Shown here in pieces: positions 7,192 through 16,476 of a DNA stretch of 64,000 nucleotides (positions within the stretch are counted from its first letter, which is position 1; every line of letters starts with the position of its first letter). The DNA is taken from NCBI RefSeq assembly GCF_003339845.1, contig NZ_PPTR01000003.1:186001-250000 (forward strand), written 5' to 3'. The notes under the pieces were generated by a model that was not told where the DNA came from, ran no database searches, and was given only the letters and a program-made list of their open reading frames with translations. Both the position numbers and the translations under genes were made by a program. Source of the DNA: Gordonibacter sp. 28C. GTDB taxonomy: Bacteria; Actinomycetota; Coriobacteriia; Coriobacteriales; Eggerthellaceae.

Positions 7192-8967
7192 ATGTCCATA
7201 CCGCCGAACGAGTACCGCTCCCCCGCAGAGCGCCGGAAGCGACCGCGCGCCGCGTTCGCCGTCGCGGCAGCCGTCGCGCTCGCGATCGTCGTTGCGCTGG
7301 GATTCGCGGCCAGCCGGTACTACGGCGCGGTCTCGGCCAAGCTCGGCTCGTCCAACACGGAAAGCCAGATCATGGCCGTCGGCGACGCGAGGGCAGGAGC
7401 CTCCTCGGCCGACGCGTCGGCCTCCTGCCCGCCCTACGGCGGTGTGCCCCCTTACGCCGACCCCTACTCCGGCGAGGGCTACGCGGCCGTCGACGAGACC
7501 GGGTTCGTTTCCACGGCCGCGCGCCCGCTCTCCACGTTCTCGGCCGACGTGGACACGGCCTCCTACGCCAACCTGCGCCGCATGGTGCGCGAGGGGGCCT
7601 ATCCCGCCGAAATCCCCTCCGGCGCCGTGCGCATCGAGGAGATGCTCAACTACTTCGACTACGACTACGCCCCGCCCGAGGGAGACGACCTGTTCGGCGT
7701 GACGGCCGAGATGGCGGACTGCCCGTGGAACCCCGACACGAAGCTGCTGGTCATGGGGTTTGCCACGACCCCCGCCGAGCGCGCGCCGGAAACGGGCGCG
7801 AACCTCGTGTTCCTCATCGACGTGTCCGGATCCATGGCCGATGCCGACAAGCTGCCGCTTTTGCAGAGCGCCTTCGCCATGCTCGTCGAGAACCTGGACG
7901 AACGCGACCGCGTGTCCGTCGTCACGTACAGCGGCGAGGAGCGCGTGGTGCTGGAAGGCGCGAGCGGCGCCGACAAGCGGCGCATCCTGCGCGCCATCGG
8001 AAGCCTGCGCGCCGAAGGATCCACGAACGGCGAGGCCGGCCTGCGCACGGCCTACGACGTGGCCGAGCGCCAGTTCGTCGAAGGAGGCGCGAACCGCATC
8101 GTCATGGCGTCCGACGGCGACTTGAACGTGGGGATGTCCTCGGAGAGCGACCTGCACGACTTCGTGGACGAACGGCGCGGGCGCGGCGTGTACCTGTCGG
8201 TGCTCGGGTTCGGCACGGGGAACTACCAGGACTCCAAAATGGAGACGCTCGCCGACCACGGCGACGGCTCCTACCACTACATCGACTGCGAGGCCGAGGC
8301 CCGGCGCGTGCTCGACCGCAACCTGCTGGCGAACTTCACGCCGTTGGCCGACGACGTGAAGCTGCAGGTAGAGTTCAACCCCGCGCAGGTCAAGGGCTAC
8401 CGGCTCATCGGCTACGAGAACCGCGCGCTGGCGGACGAGGCCTTCCGCGACGACGCGGTCGACGCGGGCGAGGTGGGTGCAGGCTGCGCGTTCACGGTAG
8501 CCTACGAGGTGGTGCCGGCCGACTCGCCGTTCCAGGTGGCCGAACCGCAGCTGAGGTACGGCGACGCGAAAGATGCGATTCCGAGCGCAAACGCGGGCAC
8601 CGACGCCAACGCGAACGACGATGGGCAAAGGGGCATCGCCATCTGCACCGACGGCGGCGAATGGCTCGTTTGCTCCATGCGCTACCGTCCTGTCGGGCAG
8701 GACGGGGCGCGGGAGCAGGCTCTTGTCGTGGACGCCTCGTCCCTCGTCGCCGCGCCGAGCGCCGACTGGCGCTTCGCGGCCGCCGTCGCCGAATGCGGCA
8801 TGGTGCTGTGCCAGTCGCCCCATGCGGGCACGGCCACGTTCCAAACGGCGCTCGATCTGATGGACGACGCCCGCGACGAGGAACGCGCCGAGTTCGCGGG
8901 CCTACTGCAGACCCTCGCCCTCCGCGACGCGGAACCGGAGCCAACCCCCTACGCACGCGGCCGATAA
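7192..8967 (+). CDS. von Willebrand factor A domain surface protein
   Basis: A 591-residue protein of the YfbK type. A basic N-terminus is followed by one membrane helix (about residues 20-40). A conserved block typical of YfbK-like proteins runs from about 105 (PLSTFSADVDTASYANLRRM), and a VWA domain from about 200 carries the metal-site motif DVSGS at 210-214. The C-terminal part from about 380 resembles DUF3520. It is probably anchored in the membrane with the VWA domain outside. It lies downstream of the ECF sigma operon and has a promoter copy of that sigma's motif, so it is probably a stress- or envelope-responsive protein. The ligand is unknown. Confidence 0.85.
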   Translation: MSIPPNEYRSPAERRKRPRAAFAVAAAVALAIVVALGFAASRYYGAVSAKLGSSNTESQIMAVGDARAGASSADASASCPPYGGVPPYADPYSGEGYAAVDETGFVSTAARPLSTFSADVDTASYANLRRMVREGAYPAEIPSGAVRIEEMLNYFDYDYAPPEGDDLFGVTAEMADCPWNPDTKLLVMGFATTPAERAPETGANLVFLIDVSGSMADADKLPLLQSAFAMLVENLDERDRVSVVTYSGEERVVLEGASGADKRRILRAIGSLRAEGSTNGEAGLRTAYDVAERQFVEGGANRIVMASDGDLNVGMSSESDLHDFVDERRGRGVYLSVLGFGTGNYQDSKMETLADHGDGSYHYIDCEAEARRVLDRNLLANFTPLADDVKLQVEFNPAQVKGYRLIGYENRALADEAFRDDAVDAGEVGAGCAFTVAYEVVPADSPFQVAEPQLRYGDAKDAIPSANAGTDANANDDGQRGIAICTDGGEWLVCSMRYRPVGQDGAREQALVVDASSLVAAPSADWRFAAAVAECGMVLCQSPHAGTATFQTALDLMDDARDEERAEFAGLLQTLALRDAEPEPTPYARGR

Positions 8968-9032
8968 CGGAGCGTCCGCGCAGGGTTGCGAACGCCTGCG
9001 ATAACACCGAATCCCAGCCGAAAGGCCTCCAG

Positions 9033-10346
9033 CTACCCGGCAGCCCTCGGCAGGAAGCCGTCCAGCTCGGCGTCCAAGTCGGGCTGGCGTTTCACGCGGG
9101 GCCGCTCGTCCAAATGCCCGCGCGCCATGACCATGCGCACGCGCCGCAGGGCCTCCAGGTTGTCGAGCGGGTTCTCGTCGCACACGATGAGGTCGGCGGC
9201 TTTCCCCGCCTCGACGGAGCCCGTCTCGTCCCCCAGCCCCAGGATGCGCGCGTTGCCGAGCGTGGCCGTGTGCAGCGCGAGCGTTCGCGAGGCTCCCACG
9301 ATGCGTTCGAAGTACACCACCTCGCGCCACATGTCGTAGTGCGTGATGTAGGGGCACGACGAGTCGGTGCCCAGCCCCACGGGGATGCCGGCGACCAGCG
9401 CCTGCTGGGCGGCGCGCACGATGCCCTCGTACACGATGCGGCCGTTGGTCTTCTGCACCTCGGTGGACTTCGTCTTCTCGGGGTCCAGGTCCACGAACGG
9501 CAGCGCGGGCGAGACGGTGCAGGTGAGCGACGAGGCGCGCCCGACGCCGTTCTTCTTGAACAGCGCGATGAGCCCGTCGTCCAGCTCCGCGCCGTGCTCG
9601 ATGGTGTCCACACCGGCCTCCAAGCCCACGCGCACGCCCTCGGCGCTCTCGACATGCGCGGCCGTGACCATGCCCAACTTGTGGGCCTCCTCCACGGCGG
9701 CCCGCGCCACCTCGGGCGACATGCGCAGCACGCCCGGCTCGCCCTCCACCTCGGCGTCGAACACCCCACCCGTGATGAACAGCTTCACCAAGTCGCAGTT
9801 GCGGCCGAAGCACGTGCGCACGATCTCGCGCGCCTCCTCGGGCGATTTCGCAACATGGGCGAACAGCCCCGCGCCGTGGCCGTCCGGCACCGTGACGCCC
9901 ACGCCCGACACGAGCAGGCGCGGCCCGGGGAACCTCCCCGCGTTCACGGCGTCGCGCACGTCCACGTCGGCGAACCCGGGATCGCCCACCGAGCGCACCG
10001 TGGTAACGCCGCTGGCCAGCTGGGCCTGCGCGTGGCTGCGGATCATGCGGCGCAGCACCCACATTCCCACCGGGTTGCCCACCACCTTGTCGATGAGGTC
10101 GCCCGCCCCGCCCGCGCTCATGGGCTTGCCCGAACCGCACAAGTGCACGTGCGCGTTGACCAGGCCGGGCATAAGGTACGCCCCGGCCAGGTCGACTTCG
10201 CGCGCACCCAACGGGCCCGTAGTGGAGGCCGCCGGGCCCACCTTGTCGATGCGGCCCGCGTCGTCCACCACCACCGTCATGTTGGGCTGGGGCTCCATAT
10301 TCTCCGTGCCGTCGAGCACGGTGGCGTGAGTGAAAACGTAGGCCAT
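9033..10346 (-). CDS. Amidohydrolase family protein (imidazolonepropionase-like)
   Basis: A 437-residue metal-dependent hydrolase. The N-terminal beta-sandwich segment reads AYVFTHATVLDGTENM and the metal-binding HxH lies in PGLVNAHVHLCG. Further metal ligands fall within the barrel (HVESAEG, TIEHGAELDDG, LGTDSSCPY), and the C-terminal segment AGKAADLIVCDENPL closes the fold. The start ATG at 10346 follows GGGAG. There is no signal peptide, so it acts in the cytoplasm. Relatives hydrolyse cyclic amides or dipeptides; the substrate is not predictable here. Confidence 0.85.
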   Translation of the reverse strand: MAYVFTHATVLDGTENMEPQPNMTVVVDDAGRIDKVGPAASTTGPLGAREVDLAGAYLMPGLVNAHVHLCGSGKPMSAGGAGDLIDKVVGNPVGMWVLRRMIRSHAQAQLASGVTTVRSVGDPGFADVDVRDAVNAGRFPGPRLLVSGVGVTVPDGHGAGLFAHVAKSPEEAREIVRTCFGRNCDLVKLFITGGVFDAEVEGEPGVLRMSPEVARAAVEEAHKLGMVTAAHVESAEGVRVGLEAGVDTIEHGAELDDGLIALFKKNGVGRASSLTCTVSPALPFVDLDPEKTKSTEVQKTNGRIVYEGIVRAAQQALVAGIPVGLGTDSSCPYITHYDMWREVVYFERIVGASRTLALHTATLGNARILGLGDETGSVEAGKAADLIVCDENPLDNLEALRRVRMVMARGHLDERPRVKRQPDLDAELDGFLPRAAG

Positions 10347-10436
10347 GATCTCCCGCTTTCCGCAGCACGTCCGTCGCGCCGCCATCGTCTTTGCATCAGC
10401 GCCAGTATACGACGGTTCGCCCGCCGCCGAAAGCGC

Positions 10437-10988
10437 TCAAGCGCGCAAGGCGAGCAGGGCGCGCTCCTCGCGCGTGATCGAGTACGCGATGTGGGGCATG
10501 CGCACGCCGCGATAATGCTTGATAAAGGAGCTGCGCGGCGTCATACCGTTTCGGCGGGCGACCGCCTGCGACGCCTCGTTCGTGTCGCGGATGATGGAAA
10601 ACACCTCGTCCGCGCCCAGCACGTCGAACGCGTGGTCGCGACAGGCGACGGCGGCCTCGGTTGCCAGACCGCGATGCCAGTACGCGCGCTCGAACAGGTA
10701 GCCCACCTCCACCACCGGCACCCCGTCGCAGTCCTGCACGGTCAAACCGCACTGGCCGACGAAGCGGCCCGTATCCTTCAGCACGGCCGCCCAAAGGCCG
10801 AAGCCGTCGTCGCGGTAGCGGGCCAGCTGACGGTCGAGCCATTCCTTGACTTCGGCGTCGTCGAAGGGGCCCTCGTAGGCGTACATGGCCTTCCCGTCCT
10901 GCAGCGTGCGGCAAAGCGCTTCGAAATCAGCTTCGACCATTTCCCGCAGAACCAGGCGTTCGGTTTCGAGAATTGGCCTTTCGCGCAC
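10437..10988 (-). CDS. GNAT family N-acetyltransferase (RimJ/RimL type)
   Basis: A 183-residue acetyltransferase beginning VRERPILETERLVLREM, typical of the RimJ/RimL branch. The acetyl-CoA region is EVGYLFERAYWHRGLATEAA, followed by VFSIIRDTNEASQAVARRNGM. The start is a GTG at 10988 with a weak ribosome site. The open frame continues upstream through a long inverted repeat, which is unlikely to be coded. The acceptor is unknown. Confidence 0.85.
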   Translation of the reverse strand: MRERPILETERLVLREMVEADFEALCRTLQDGKAMYAYEGPFDDAEVKEWLDRQLARYRDDGFGLWAAVLKDTGRFVGQCGLTVQDCDGVPVVEVGYLFERAYWHRGLATEAAVACRDHAFDVLGADEVFSIIRDTNEASQAVARRNGMTPRSSFIKHYRGVRMPHIAYSITREERALLALRA

Positions 10989-11006
10989 CGTCGACGCGCA
11001 CCGGGC

Positions 11007-11172
11007 CCCCTTCGGCACAGTAATCACCGATTCTCTGCATGATTTTGGCCGAAAAGCCCTCTCCAGCTCGTCGCCGTCCGTCTGCGCCGAATATTTGCCC
11101 AGCTCACGTGATTCTGAGTCGATCACGGGGCAGCCCACGTGCAGAGAATCGGTGATTACTGTGCCGAAGGGG
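11007..11172. repeat. Element with 33-bp perfect inverted repeats
   Basis: The arms at 11007-11039 and 11140-11172 are perfect reverse complements over 33 bases and enclose 100 bp. They carry TAATCACCGATTCTCTGCA and its complement. The element sits between the acetyltransferase start and the larC stop. There is no transposase, so it is a MITE-like element or a structured regulatory region. Confidence 0.8.
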
Positions 11173-11211
11173 AGGTTGCTGGCGGCCGTATCTCGAACCG
11201 CCTCGTCGGGC

Positions 11212-11766
11212 TCAGGCATCGAACTCGTCGACGAAATGCTTGACGAGGGCCGCGCTCGTGGGGGTGCAGCGCTCGCCATCCAGGCGCTCGGCGCACACGG
11301 GAATGCCCGCGTCAAGGATCGCGGCCGTGGCCGGCGCGGGAATGGGCAGCTCGCCGTGGGCGCACACCACCGTGCCGCTGCCTGTTTGAACGGGAGTGGC
11401 CGTGATGCGGTCGGGGTCGAGCGCCTCCACGCACAGGCACACGGCGGCCACGTTGCGCACGGCCTCGCCGTTGCCCACTTCGTGGAAGTGCGTCTCGTCC
11501 ACCGCGCAGCCGTGCACGGACGCCTCGGCTTGGGCCAGGATGCGGTAGACGGCGCGCATGTCGTCCTTCACGCGCTCGCTGGCCGCCAGGCCGTCGATAG
11601 TGGCCAGCACGTCGGGCAGGTCGTGATGGTGCCGATCGGGCACGCCGGCCGCTTCCACGGCGGCGTCGAGCGCGTCGCGCGCGCTGCCGTCCAGACGTCC
11701 GCGCAGGTCGGCGAGGATCGAGCGGCGCGTGGCGTCGCGAGTGAGGTCGAGATGAAGGGGGGTCAT
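11212..11766 (-). CDS. larC: Short LarC-like protein (nickel-pincer cofactor)
   Basis: A 184-residue protein. In the known pathway LarC inserts nickel into the pincer nucleotide cofactor. Visible LarC features are HFHEVG at about residues 93-98, and GSGTVVCAHGELPIPAPAT leading into a segment with Gly-Ile-Pro. The usual N-terminal motif DAxxGxSGDM is absent (the protein begins MTPLHLDLTRDATRRS), and no LarC2 domain follows. The protein is therefore less than half the full LarC length. It is 5 bp downstream of larB and so in the same operon. It may be a divergent functional form or a decayed gene. Confidence 0.75.
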   Translation of the reverse strand: MTPLHLDLTRDATRRSILADLRGRLDGSARDALDAAVEAAGVPDRHHHDLPDVLATIDGLAASERVKDDMRAVYRILAQAEASVHGCAVDETHFHEVGNGEAVRNVAAVCLCVEALDPDRITATPVQTGSGTVVCAHGELPIPAPATAAILDAGIPVCAERLDGERCTPTSAALVKHFVDEFDA

Positions 11767-11771
11767 GAAGA

Positions 11772-12539
11772 TCACTTCGCTTTCAGATGGTTGATGACGC
11801 TTGCTTGGTAGCCGGCGCCGAAGCCGTTGTCGATGTTCACCACGGACACGCCCGACGCGCACGAGTTCAGCATGGCCAAAAGCGCCGCCACGCCGCCGAA
11901 CGAAGCGCCGTAGCCCACGCTCGTGGGCACGGCGATGACCGGGCACGACGCCATGCCTCCCACGACGGACGCAAGCGCACCCTCCATACCGGCCACGGCC
12001 ACCACCACCTGCGCCGACGCGATGTCGTCGGCATGTGCCAGCAGCCGGTGGATACCCGCCACGCCCACGTCGTAGAGGCGCACGACGTCGTTGCCCAGCA
12101 CCTCGGCCGTGAACGCGGCCTCCTCGGCCACGGAAAGGTCGCTCGTGCCGGCCGCCGCGATGACGATGCGCCCGTTGCCGTCGGGTGCGGGCATGCCGCC
12201 CACGATGCCGAGGCGCGGCAGCTCGTGGTAGGCGAGGGCCTCGGCCGCCTGCGGGTCGGACTCCCGCAAAAGCGCCCGCACCTCGCTGGCCGCCTCGGGC
12301 GACAGCCGCGTGATCAGCACGCGCTCCTGCCCGGCCTCGCGCATCGAGGCCACGATGCCGGCCATCTGCGCGGGCGTCTTGCCGGCCCCGTACACCACCT
12401 CGGCCACGCCTTGGCGCACCCCGCGCTGATGGTCCACCTTCGCGTAGCCCAAGTCCGTGAACGGCGCCGTTTTGAAGCGCAGGGCCGCCTCGTCCGGATC
12501 GACCGAGCCTTCGGCCACCGCCGCCAGCAGCGTACGCAT
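11772..12539 (-). CDS. larB: LarB, pyridinium-3,5-biscarboxylic acid mononucleotide synthase
   Basis: A 255-residue protein that in the known pathway carboxylates and hydrolyses nicotinic acid adenine dinucleotide to give the pincer precursor. The C-terminal AIR-carboxylase-like domain is clear (VVAVAGMEGALASVVGGM, CPVIAVPTSVGYGASFGGV), and the N-terminal segment contains DHQRGVRQGVAEVVYGAGKT. The ATG at 12539 follows GGAGG and lies 14 bp past the larE stop, so the three lar genes form one operon. Confidence 0.92.
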   Translation of the reverse strand: MRTLLAAVAEGSVDPDEAALRFKTAPFTDLGYAKVDHQRGVRQGVAEVVYGAGKTPAQMAGIVASMREAGQERVLITRLSPEAASEVRALLRESDPQAAEALAYHELPRLGIVGGMPAPDGNGRIVIAAAGTSDLSVAEEAAFTAEVLGNDVVRLYDVGVAGIHRLLAHADDIASAQVVVAVAGMEGALASVVGGMASCPVIAVPTSVGYGASFGGVAALLAMLNSCASGVSVVNIDNGFGAGYQASVINHLKAK

Positions 12540-12553
12540 CTCGCGTTCCTCCA

Positions 12554-13339
12554 CTACCGGGCTCCTTCCGCCTCGTCGGCGGCATCCGCGTCTGGGGCGG
12601 GCTGCTCTGCCGCGGGTCCTTCGCCGGCCAACCCGTCGTCCGCCAGATGCGGCACGTTCCTGTCGGCGGGGCACGCCTCGCCCAGGCCGTTGCCCACGGC
12701 CGCGTTGCGCGCGATGAACTTCGCCGCCACCTCCGGGGTCCTGGCCGCCGCGCGCAGCGACTCCGTCGTTATGCGCTCGCCCGGCTCCACGTACACGGCG
12801 AAGCACGAGAAGCTGGGCTTGCCAGCCGTGAACAGGCCAAGCTCGCGCGAGGCCGCGCGCACGTCGTCCTTACTCATGCCCGCGCGGCGCAGCGGCGACA
12901 CCACGCCCAGCTCGGCCAGGGCACGGAAGCCCGGCCGGCTCTCGGGGTCGTCCGTCGCGTTCGTGCCGTCGGCCAACACGTCGAAGCCGTCGGCCTCCAT
13001 GCGCTCCCGAATGGTGGAGAAGATGAAGCGCTTGCAGAAGTAGCAGCGGTCGGGCGGGTTCTCGCAGATCTCGTCTCGCTCCAGTACGTCGACGTCGACC
13101 ACGGTCAGCTCCGCGCCCTGCTCAGCGGCCAGGCGCTCGGCGTCGGCCGTCTCGCAAGGGGGCTGGAACGCCGAGCGCACGAGGTAGGCCCTCACCTCGA
13201 CGCCGGCCCGCTTCGCCGCGGCCACCAAATACGACGAATCGGTGCCGCCGGAAAACGCCACGGCCAGCCGCGGCGTACGCGCGAAGAAGGCGTCGAGCGC
13301 CTCGACGTCCACGTCCTGACCGTTCTCGATTTTGCCCAT
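12554..13339 (-). CDS. larE: LarE, ATP-dependent sacrificial sulfur transferase
   Basis: A 261-residue PP-loop enzyme that adds sulfur to the pincer cofactor precursor. The PP-loop is AFSGGTDSSYL near residue 30. CYFCKRF and ADGTNATDDPESRPGFRAL follow. The sulfur-donor cysteine of family members probably corresponds to the Cys in KPSFSCFAV. The last 35 residues are Ala/Glu/Asp-rich and poorly conserved in appearance. It is the first gene of larE-larB-larC. No larA (lactate racemase) or other obvious client enzyme is in the window. Confidence 0.92.
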   Translation of the reverse strand: MGKIENGQDVDVEALDAFFARTPRLAVAFSGGTDSSYLVAAAKRAGVEVRAYLVRSAFQPPCETADAERLAAEQGAELTVVDVDVLERDEICENPPDRCYFCKRFIFSTIRERMEADGFDVLADGTNATDDPESRPGFRALAELGVVSPLRRAGMSKDDVRAASRELGLFTAGKPSFSCFAVYVEPGERITTESLRAAARTPEVAAKFIARNAAVGNGLGEACPADRNVPHLADDGLAGEGPAAEQPAPDADAADEAEGAR

Positions 13340-13423
13340 GACAGTGCATCCTTCCCGTTTTCGGCCGACGGCCGCCGGTCATCATAAACCTTGAAGCGCA
13401 CTCCAAGTCAAGCGGATGCGCGG

Positions 13424-14554
13424 TTACTTCTCGAACAGCTCGGCCGCGCGCGCCAGTTCGCGCACGATGCCGATGTGCTGGGGGCACACGCTCTCGCACG
13501 TGCCGCAGGCGATGCAGCTGGAAGCCGGCCCGTCCGAGGCGTTCCAATCGTAGTTCTCCTGCGCACGGTGATCGTCGCCGTAGAGCGTCAGGATGTTGAG
13601 CGACGCGAGCGCGGCGGGGATGCGCACGCCCTGCGGGCATTCCTTCACGCAGTAGCGGCAGTCGGTGCACGGCACCGTGGGGATGCCGTCGAGGATGGCG
13701 CGCACGTGATCGAGCGCCGCGCGCTCCTCGCGGTCGACGGGCCGGAACGCCCGCATGGTGCGCACGTTCTCCTCCACCTGCTCGGGCGTGGACATACCCG
13801 AGAGCACCGTGAGCACGCCGGGCAGCGAGGCCGCGAAGCGCAGCGCCCACGAGGCCAGCGGCGCGTCTGCATCGGCATTGCGCAGCACGTCGACGGCGGC
13901 GTCGGGCAGCTTCACCAGCGAACCGCCCTTCACGGGCTCCATCACCACGACGGGCAGGTCGCGGGCGCGGGCGGCCTCGTAGCACTTGCGCGACTCCACG
14001 GTCTCGCTCTCCCAGTCGGCGTAGTTCACCTGCAGCTGCACGAAGTCGACCTCGGGGTGCGCGTCGAGCACCCCCTCGAGCGCGGCCGCCTTGTCGTGGA
14101 TGGAGAAGCCCAGGTTGCGGATGAGCCCCTCGGCCTTCTTCTCGGCCAGAAAGTCCCACAGCCCGAAGTCGTCGAACAGCTTCGTGCGGTCCTCGCCCAG
14201 GTTGTGCAGCAGAAAGAAGTCGAAGTAGCCCGCGCCGGTCTGTTCGAGCGACGTGTCGAACATGGCGCGCGCGTGATCGGCGTCCTCGGCCATCCAAGCC
14301 GGCAGCTTCGTGGCCACCTGGAACGACGCGCGCGGGTGGCGGTCCACCACCGTCGCCTTGAGCGCGGCCTCGGACTTGCCGCCGTGGTAGCCGCGGGCCG
14401 TGTCGAAGTAGGTGAAGCCCCCGTCCATGAACGTGTCCACCATGCCGCAGAGCGTGTCCAGGTCGATGTCTTTCTCGCCGTCCGCCCCCTCGATCTCCGG
14501 CAAGCGCATGAACCCGAAGCCCAGCTTCGGAAGATCGATGTACGTGCAGGCCAT
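13424..14554 (-). CDS. Aldo/keto reductase with C-terminal 4Fe-4S ferredoxin domain
   Basis: A 376-residue cytoplasmic oxidoreductase. The barrel holds the catalytic residues Asp51, Tyr56 (FDTARGYHGG) and Lys83, with the His in FFLLHNLGED. The C-terminal third adds two ferredoxin-type clusters: CTDCRYCVKECPQG and CIACGTCESVCPQHIG. This arrangement is common in anaerobes and suggests electron transfer from ferredoxin as well as, or instead of, NAD(P)H. The start ATG follows AAAGGA. The substrate is unknown. Confidence 0.9.
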   Translation of the reverse strand: MACTYIDLPKLGFGFMRLPEIEGADGEKDIDLDTLCGMVDTFMDGGFTYFDTARGYHGGKSEAALKATVVDRHPRASFQVATKLPAWMAEDADHARAMFDTSLEQTGAGYFDFFLLHNLGEDRTKLFDDFGLWDFLAEKKAEGLIRNLGFSIHDKAAALEGVLDAHPEVDFVQLQVNYADWESETVESRKCYEAARARDLPVVVMEPVKGGSLVKLPDAAVDVLRNADADAPLASWALRFAASLPGVLTVLSGMSTPEQVEENVRTMRAFRPVDREERAALDHVRAILDGIPTVPCTDCRYCVKECPQGVRIPAALASLNILTLYGDDHRAQENYDWNASDGPASSCIACGTCESVCPQHIGIVRELARAAELFEK

Positions 14555-14950
14555 GTATCGTCCTTTCCTCGCTCCGCCGCGCAAACGACGGCCTCGGGGC
14601 GAATCGCGCGCCGCCCTGGCCGCTCGCGCCTCGACGCCTTCGGCGCAACCCGCCTTGAACAACCAGAAATGCTACCGCAGAAGCCCATCGAACCGCCACG
14701 AGAAAGCCCGCGCCCACATTGTCTTCACCGATGCGCGACCGGGCCGGAAGCCAAGCTTCCGACCCGGTCGCAGGATGGCGGCTACCAGAGCGCCGCCGAA
14801 GCGCTTCTCGCGGAGAGGGCGAAGACCCTGCCCGCCCGTTCAGCAAGATGCTTTCTCTCGTGTATCCGGCAAGGGCAGAGCCCTTGCTCTGCAGGGCAAT
14901 CGTCGAAAACGCACGTCCGGCGGCTTTCGACGCGGCCCCCTCGCGCATCG
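14555..14950. other. Intergenic region with a long hairpin
   Basis: No gene is supported in these 396 bp. A hairpin with 17-bp arms (14735-14751 and 14755-14771, one mismatch, 3-base loop) lies in the middle but has no T tract, so it looks more like a repetitive palindrome than a terminator. Smaller inverted repeats occur near 14870-14930. Confidence 0.6.
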
Positions 14951-16270
14951 TCACGACGCGGCTTGCTGCACCGCCTCCCCTTCGGAAGCGATCTCCCCGC
15001 GCTTCATGCGATGGTCGTTCTTCACGAACAGGAGCACGATCACGGCGGCGGCGCACAGGGGCACCACGAACGTCAGCGCCGCGAACTGGTAGGTGGAGCC
15101 TGCGGCGATGGTGCCGAAGAAAGCCGCGATGAAACCTCCAAGCTGGGTCACGAACGCCATGCCGGTGAGGGCGTAGTCGGTGGTGGCGGGATCCTGCGCC
15201 AAAACCGGGATGAGCGCGCGCGACATCGTGGGAACGAGTCCCGCGCAGAAGAAGCCCAGGAAGATGATGCTGCCCCAAGCAAGCGCCTGGTTCTGGGAGT
15301 TGGACCACAGCACGGTGGCGCACACCACGATGAGCAGGACGTACCCCGCTATCAGCATGAACTTCCGCTGCTTGATCTTGTCGGCGACAAGCCCGAACAG
15401 AATGCCGCCGGGAATGGTCGCGACGGCCGCCACCAACGTGGTCATCGAGGCCGTGAACAGATCCATGCCCTGCACGGTCTGGGCGTACGTCGGATAGAAG
15501 GTGTTGAAGGTGGGGTAGCTGGTGCACCATGCCAGAAAGCAGAAGCCCACGGCGAAGGCGCTGATCGTGTAGGCCTTGGAGGGCTTCCCCATCCTGGCCT
15601 TGCCCTGGCCCTTGGCGCGGACGTTCTCCGGAACGACCGGCATCTTCACGAACGCCAGCACGAGCAGGGTGGTGACCACCTGCAGCGCAAGCGACAGGAC
15701 AAAGATGGACTTCCACCCGAACGCCGCGTACAGCAGCGGCGTGGAAAGCGAGGCCAGCGCAACGCCGGGGCAGACCCACTGGGACCAGATGCCCATGACG
15801 AGCCCCTGCCGCTCAAGCGGGAAAAGCCGGGGCATGATGTTGGGCCCGATCACGGCGATCAAGCCGAAACCGCAGCCTTGCACCGCGCGGGCGAAGATGA
15901 ACAGGGTGCCGCTGTCCGCCAGCAGCGCCAGCACGTTGCCCATGATGGTGAGGACGGCCGCTATGATAATGGAAACCTTTATGCCCACGTTGCGCATGAT
16001 CCACGCGCCCGGGTAGGCCAAAAGCAGACCCGTCAGGGTGAACACGGACATGATCCAGCCGGCAGTGTCCAGATCCATGTTGAATACGGCGCCTATGTTG
16101 GTAAGGATGGAAGCGGGCATGAGCCACTGGTACACGCAGCAGGACCCGAACACGAACAGCGACCAGAAGCACAGCCATCGCTGCCTGTTGGTCAGCTCCC
16201 CCTCCGCCACACCCCATTGTGCTGATTTGAATTTGCCAGCGGCCGGTACGTTTGGAGCAGTCTCACTCAT
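14951..16270 (-). CDS. MFS transporter
   Basis: A 439-residue 12-helix permease. Helices 2-3 are linked by a loop containing PGAWIMRNVGIKV, and the middle loop is short and basic (VRAKGQGKARMGKPSK). The N-terminus MSETAPNVPAAGKFKSAQ is cytoplasmic. The ATG follows AAAGGAGA. It lies downstream of the LysR gene and close to a cytoplasmic molybdoenzyme, so it may import that enzyme's substrate; this is inference from context. Similar carriers neighbour molybdoenzymes in related gut anaerobes. Confidence 0.88.
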   Translation of the reverse strand: MSETAPNVPAAGKFKSAQWGVAEGELTNRQRWLCFWSLFVFGSCCVYQWLMPASILTNIGAVFNMDLDTAGWIMSVFTLTGLLLAYPGAWIMRNVGIKVSIIIAAVLTIMGNVLALLADSGTLFIFARAVQGCGFGLIAVIGPNIMPRLFPLERQGLVMGIWSQWVCPGVALASLSTPLLYAAFGWKSIFVLSLALQVVTTLLVLAFVKMPVVPENVRAKGQGKARMGKPSKAYTISAFAVGFCFLAWCTSYPTFNTFYPTYAQTVQGMDLFTASMTTLVAAVATIPGGILFGLVADKIKQRKFMLIAGYVLLIVVCATVLWSNSQNQALAWGSIIFLGFFCAGLVPTMSRALIPVLAQDPATTDYALTGMAFVTQLGGFIAAFFGTIAAGSTYQFAALTFVVPLCAAAVIVLLFVKNDHRMKRGEIASEGEAVQQAAS

Positions 16271-16476
16271 TGCTAATCTCCTTTCGCGATTAGAAGTAAA
16301 ACTGTCTCTGCGCGTCCCCTCGTAAGCGCCCGGCGGCGCAGAATCAAGCTCGGCGTTCCCCTGGCGCAATCGGCGCCAACGCCCAAGCAATGCGATTATA
16401 GAGGGACGCCGTGCCGCGCCACCCGTTCGAAAAAGTTATGACCTATTCAAAAACGGAAGCATGCAGGCTGAAGCGG

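Noticed and set aside
5785-8844. Long minus-strand frame opposite the MFS and VWA genes
   Set aside because: Composition is typical of an antisense shadow in GC-rich DNA; the plus-strand genes have clear family motifs.
11018-11315. N-terminal extension of the acetyltransferase through the inverted repeat
   Set aside because: The extension is encoded by the repeat and the larC 3' end in another frame; the family start falls at 10988.
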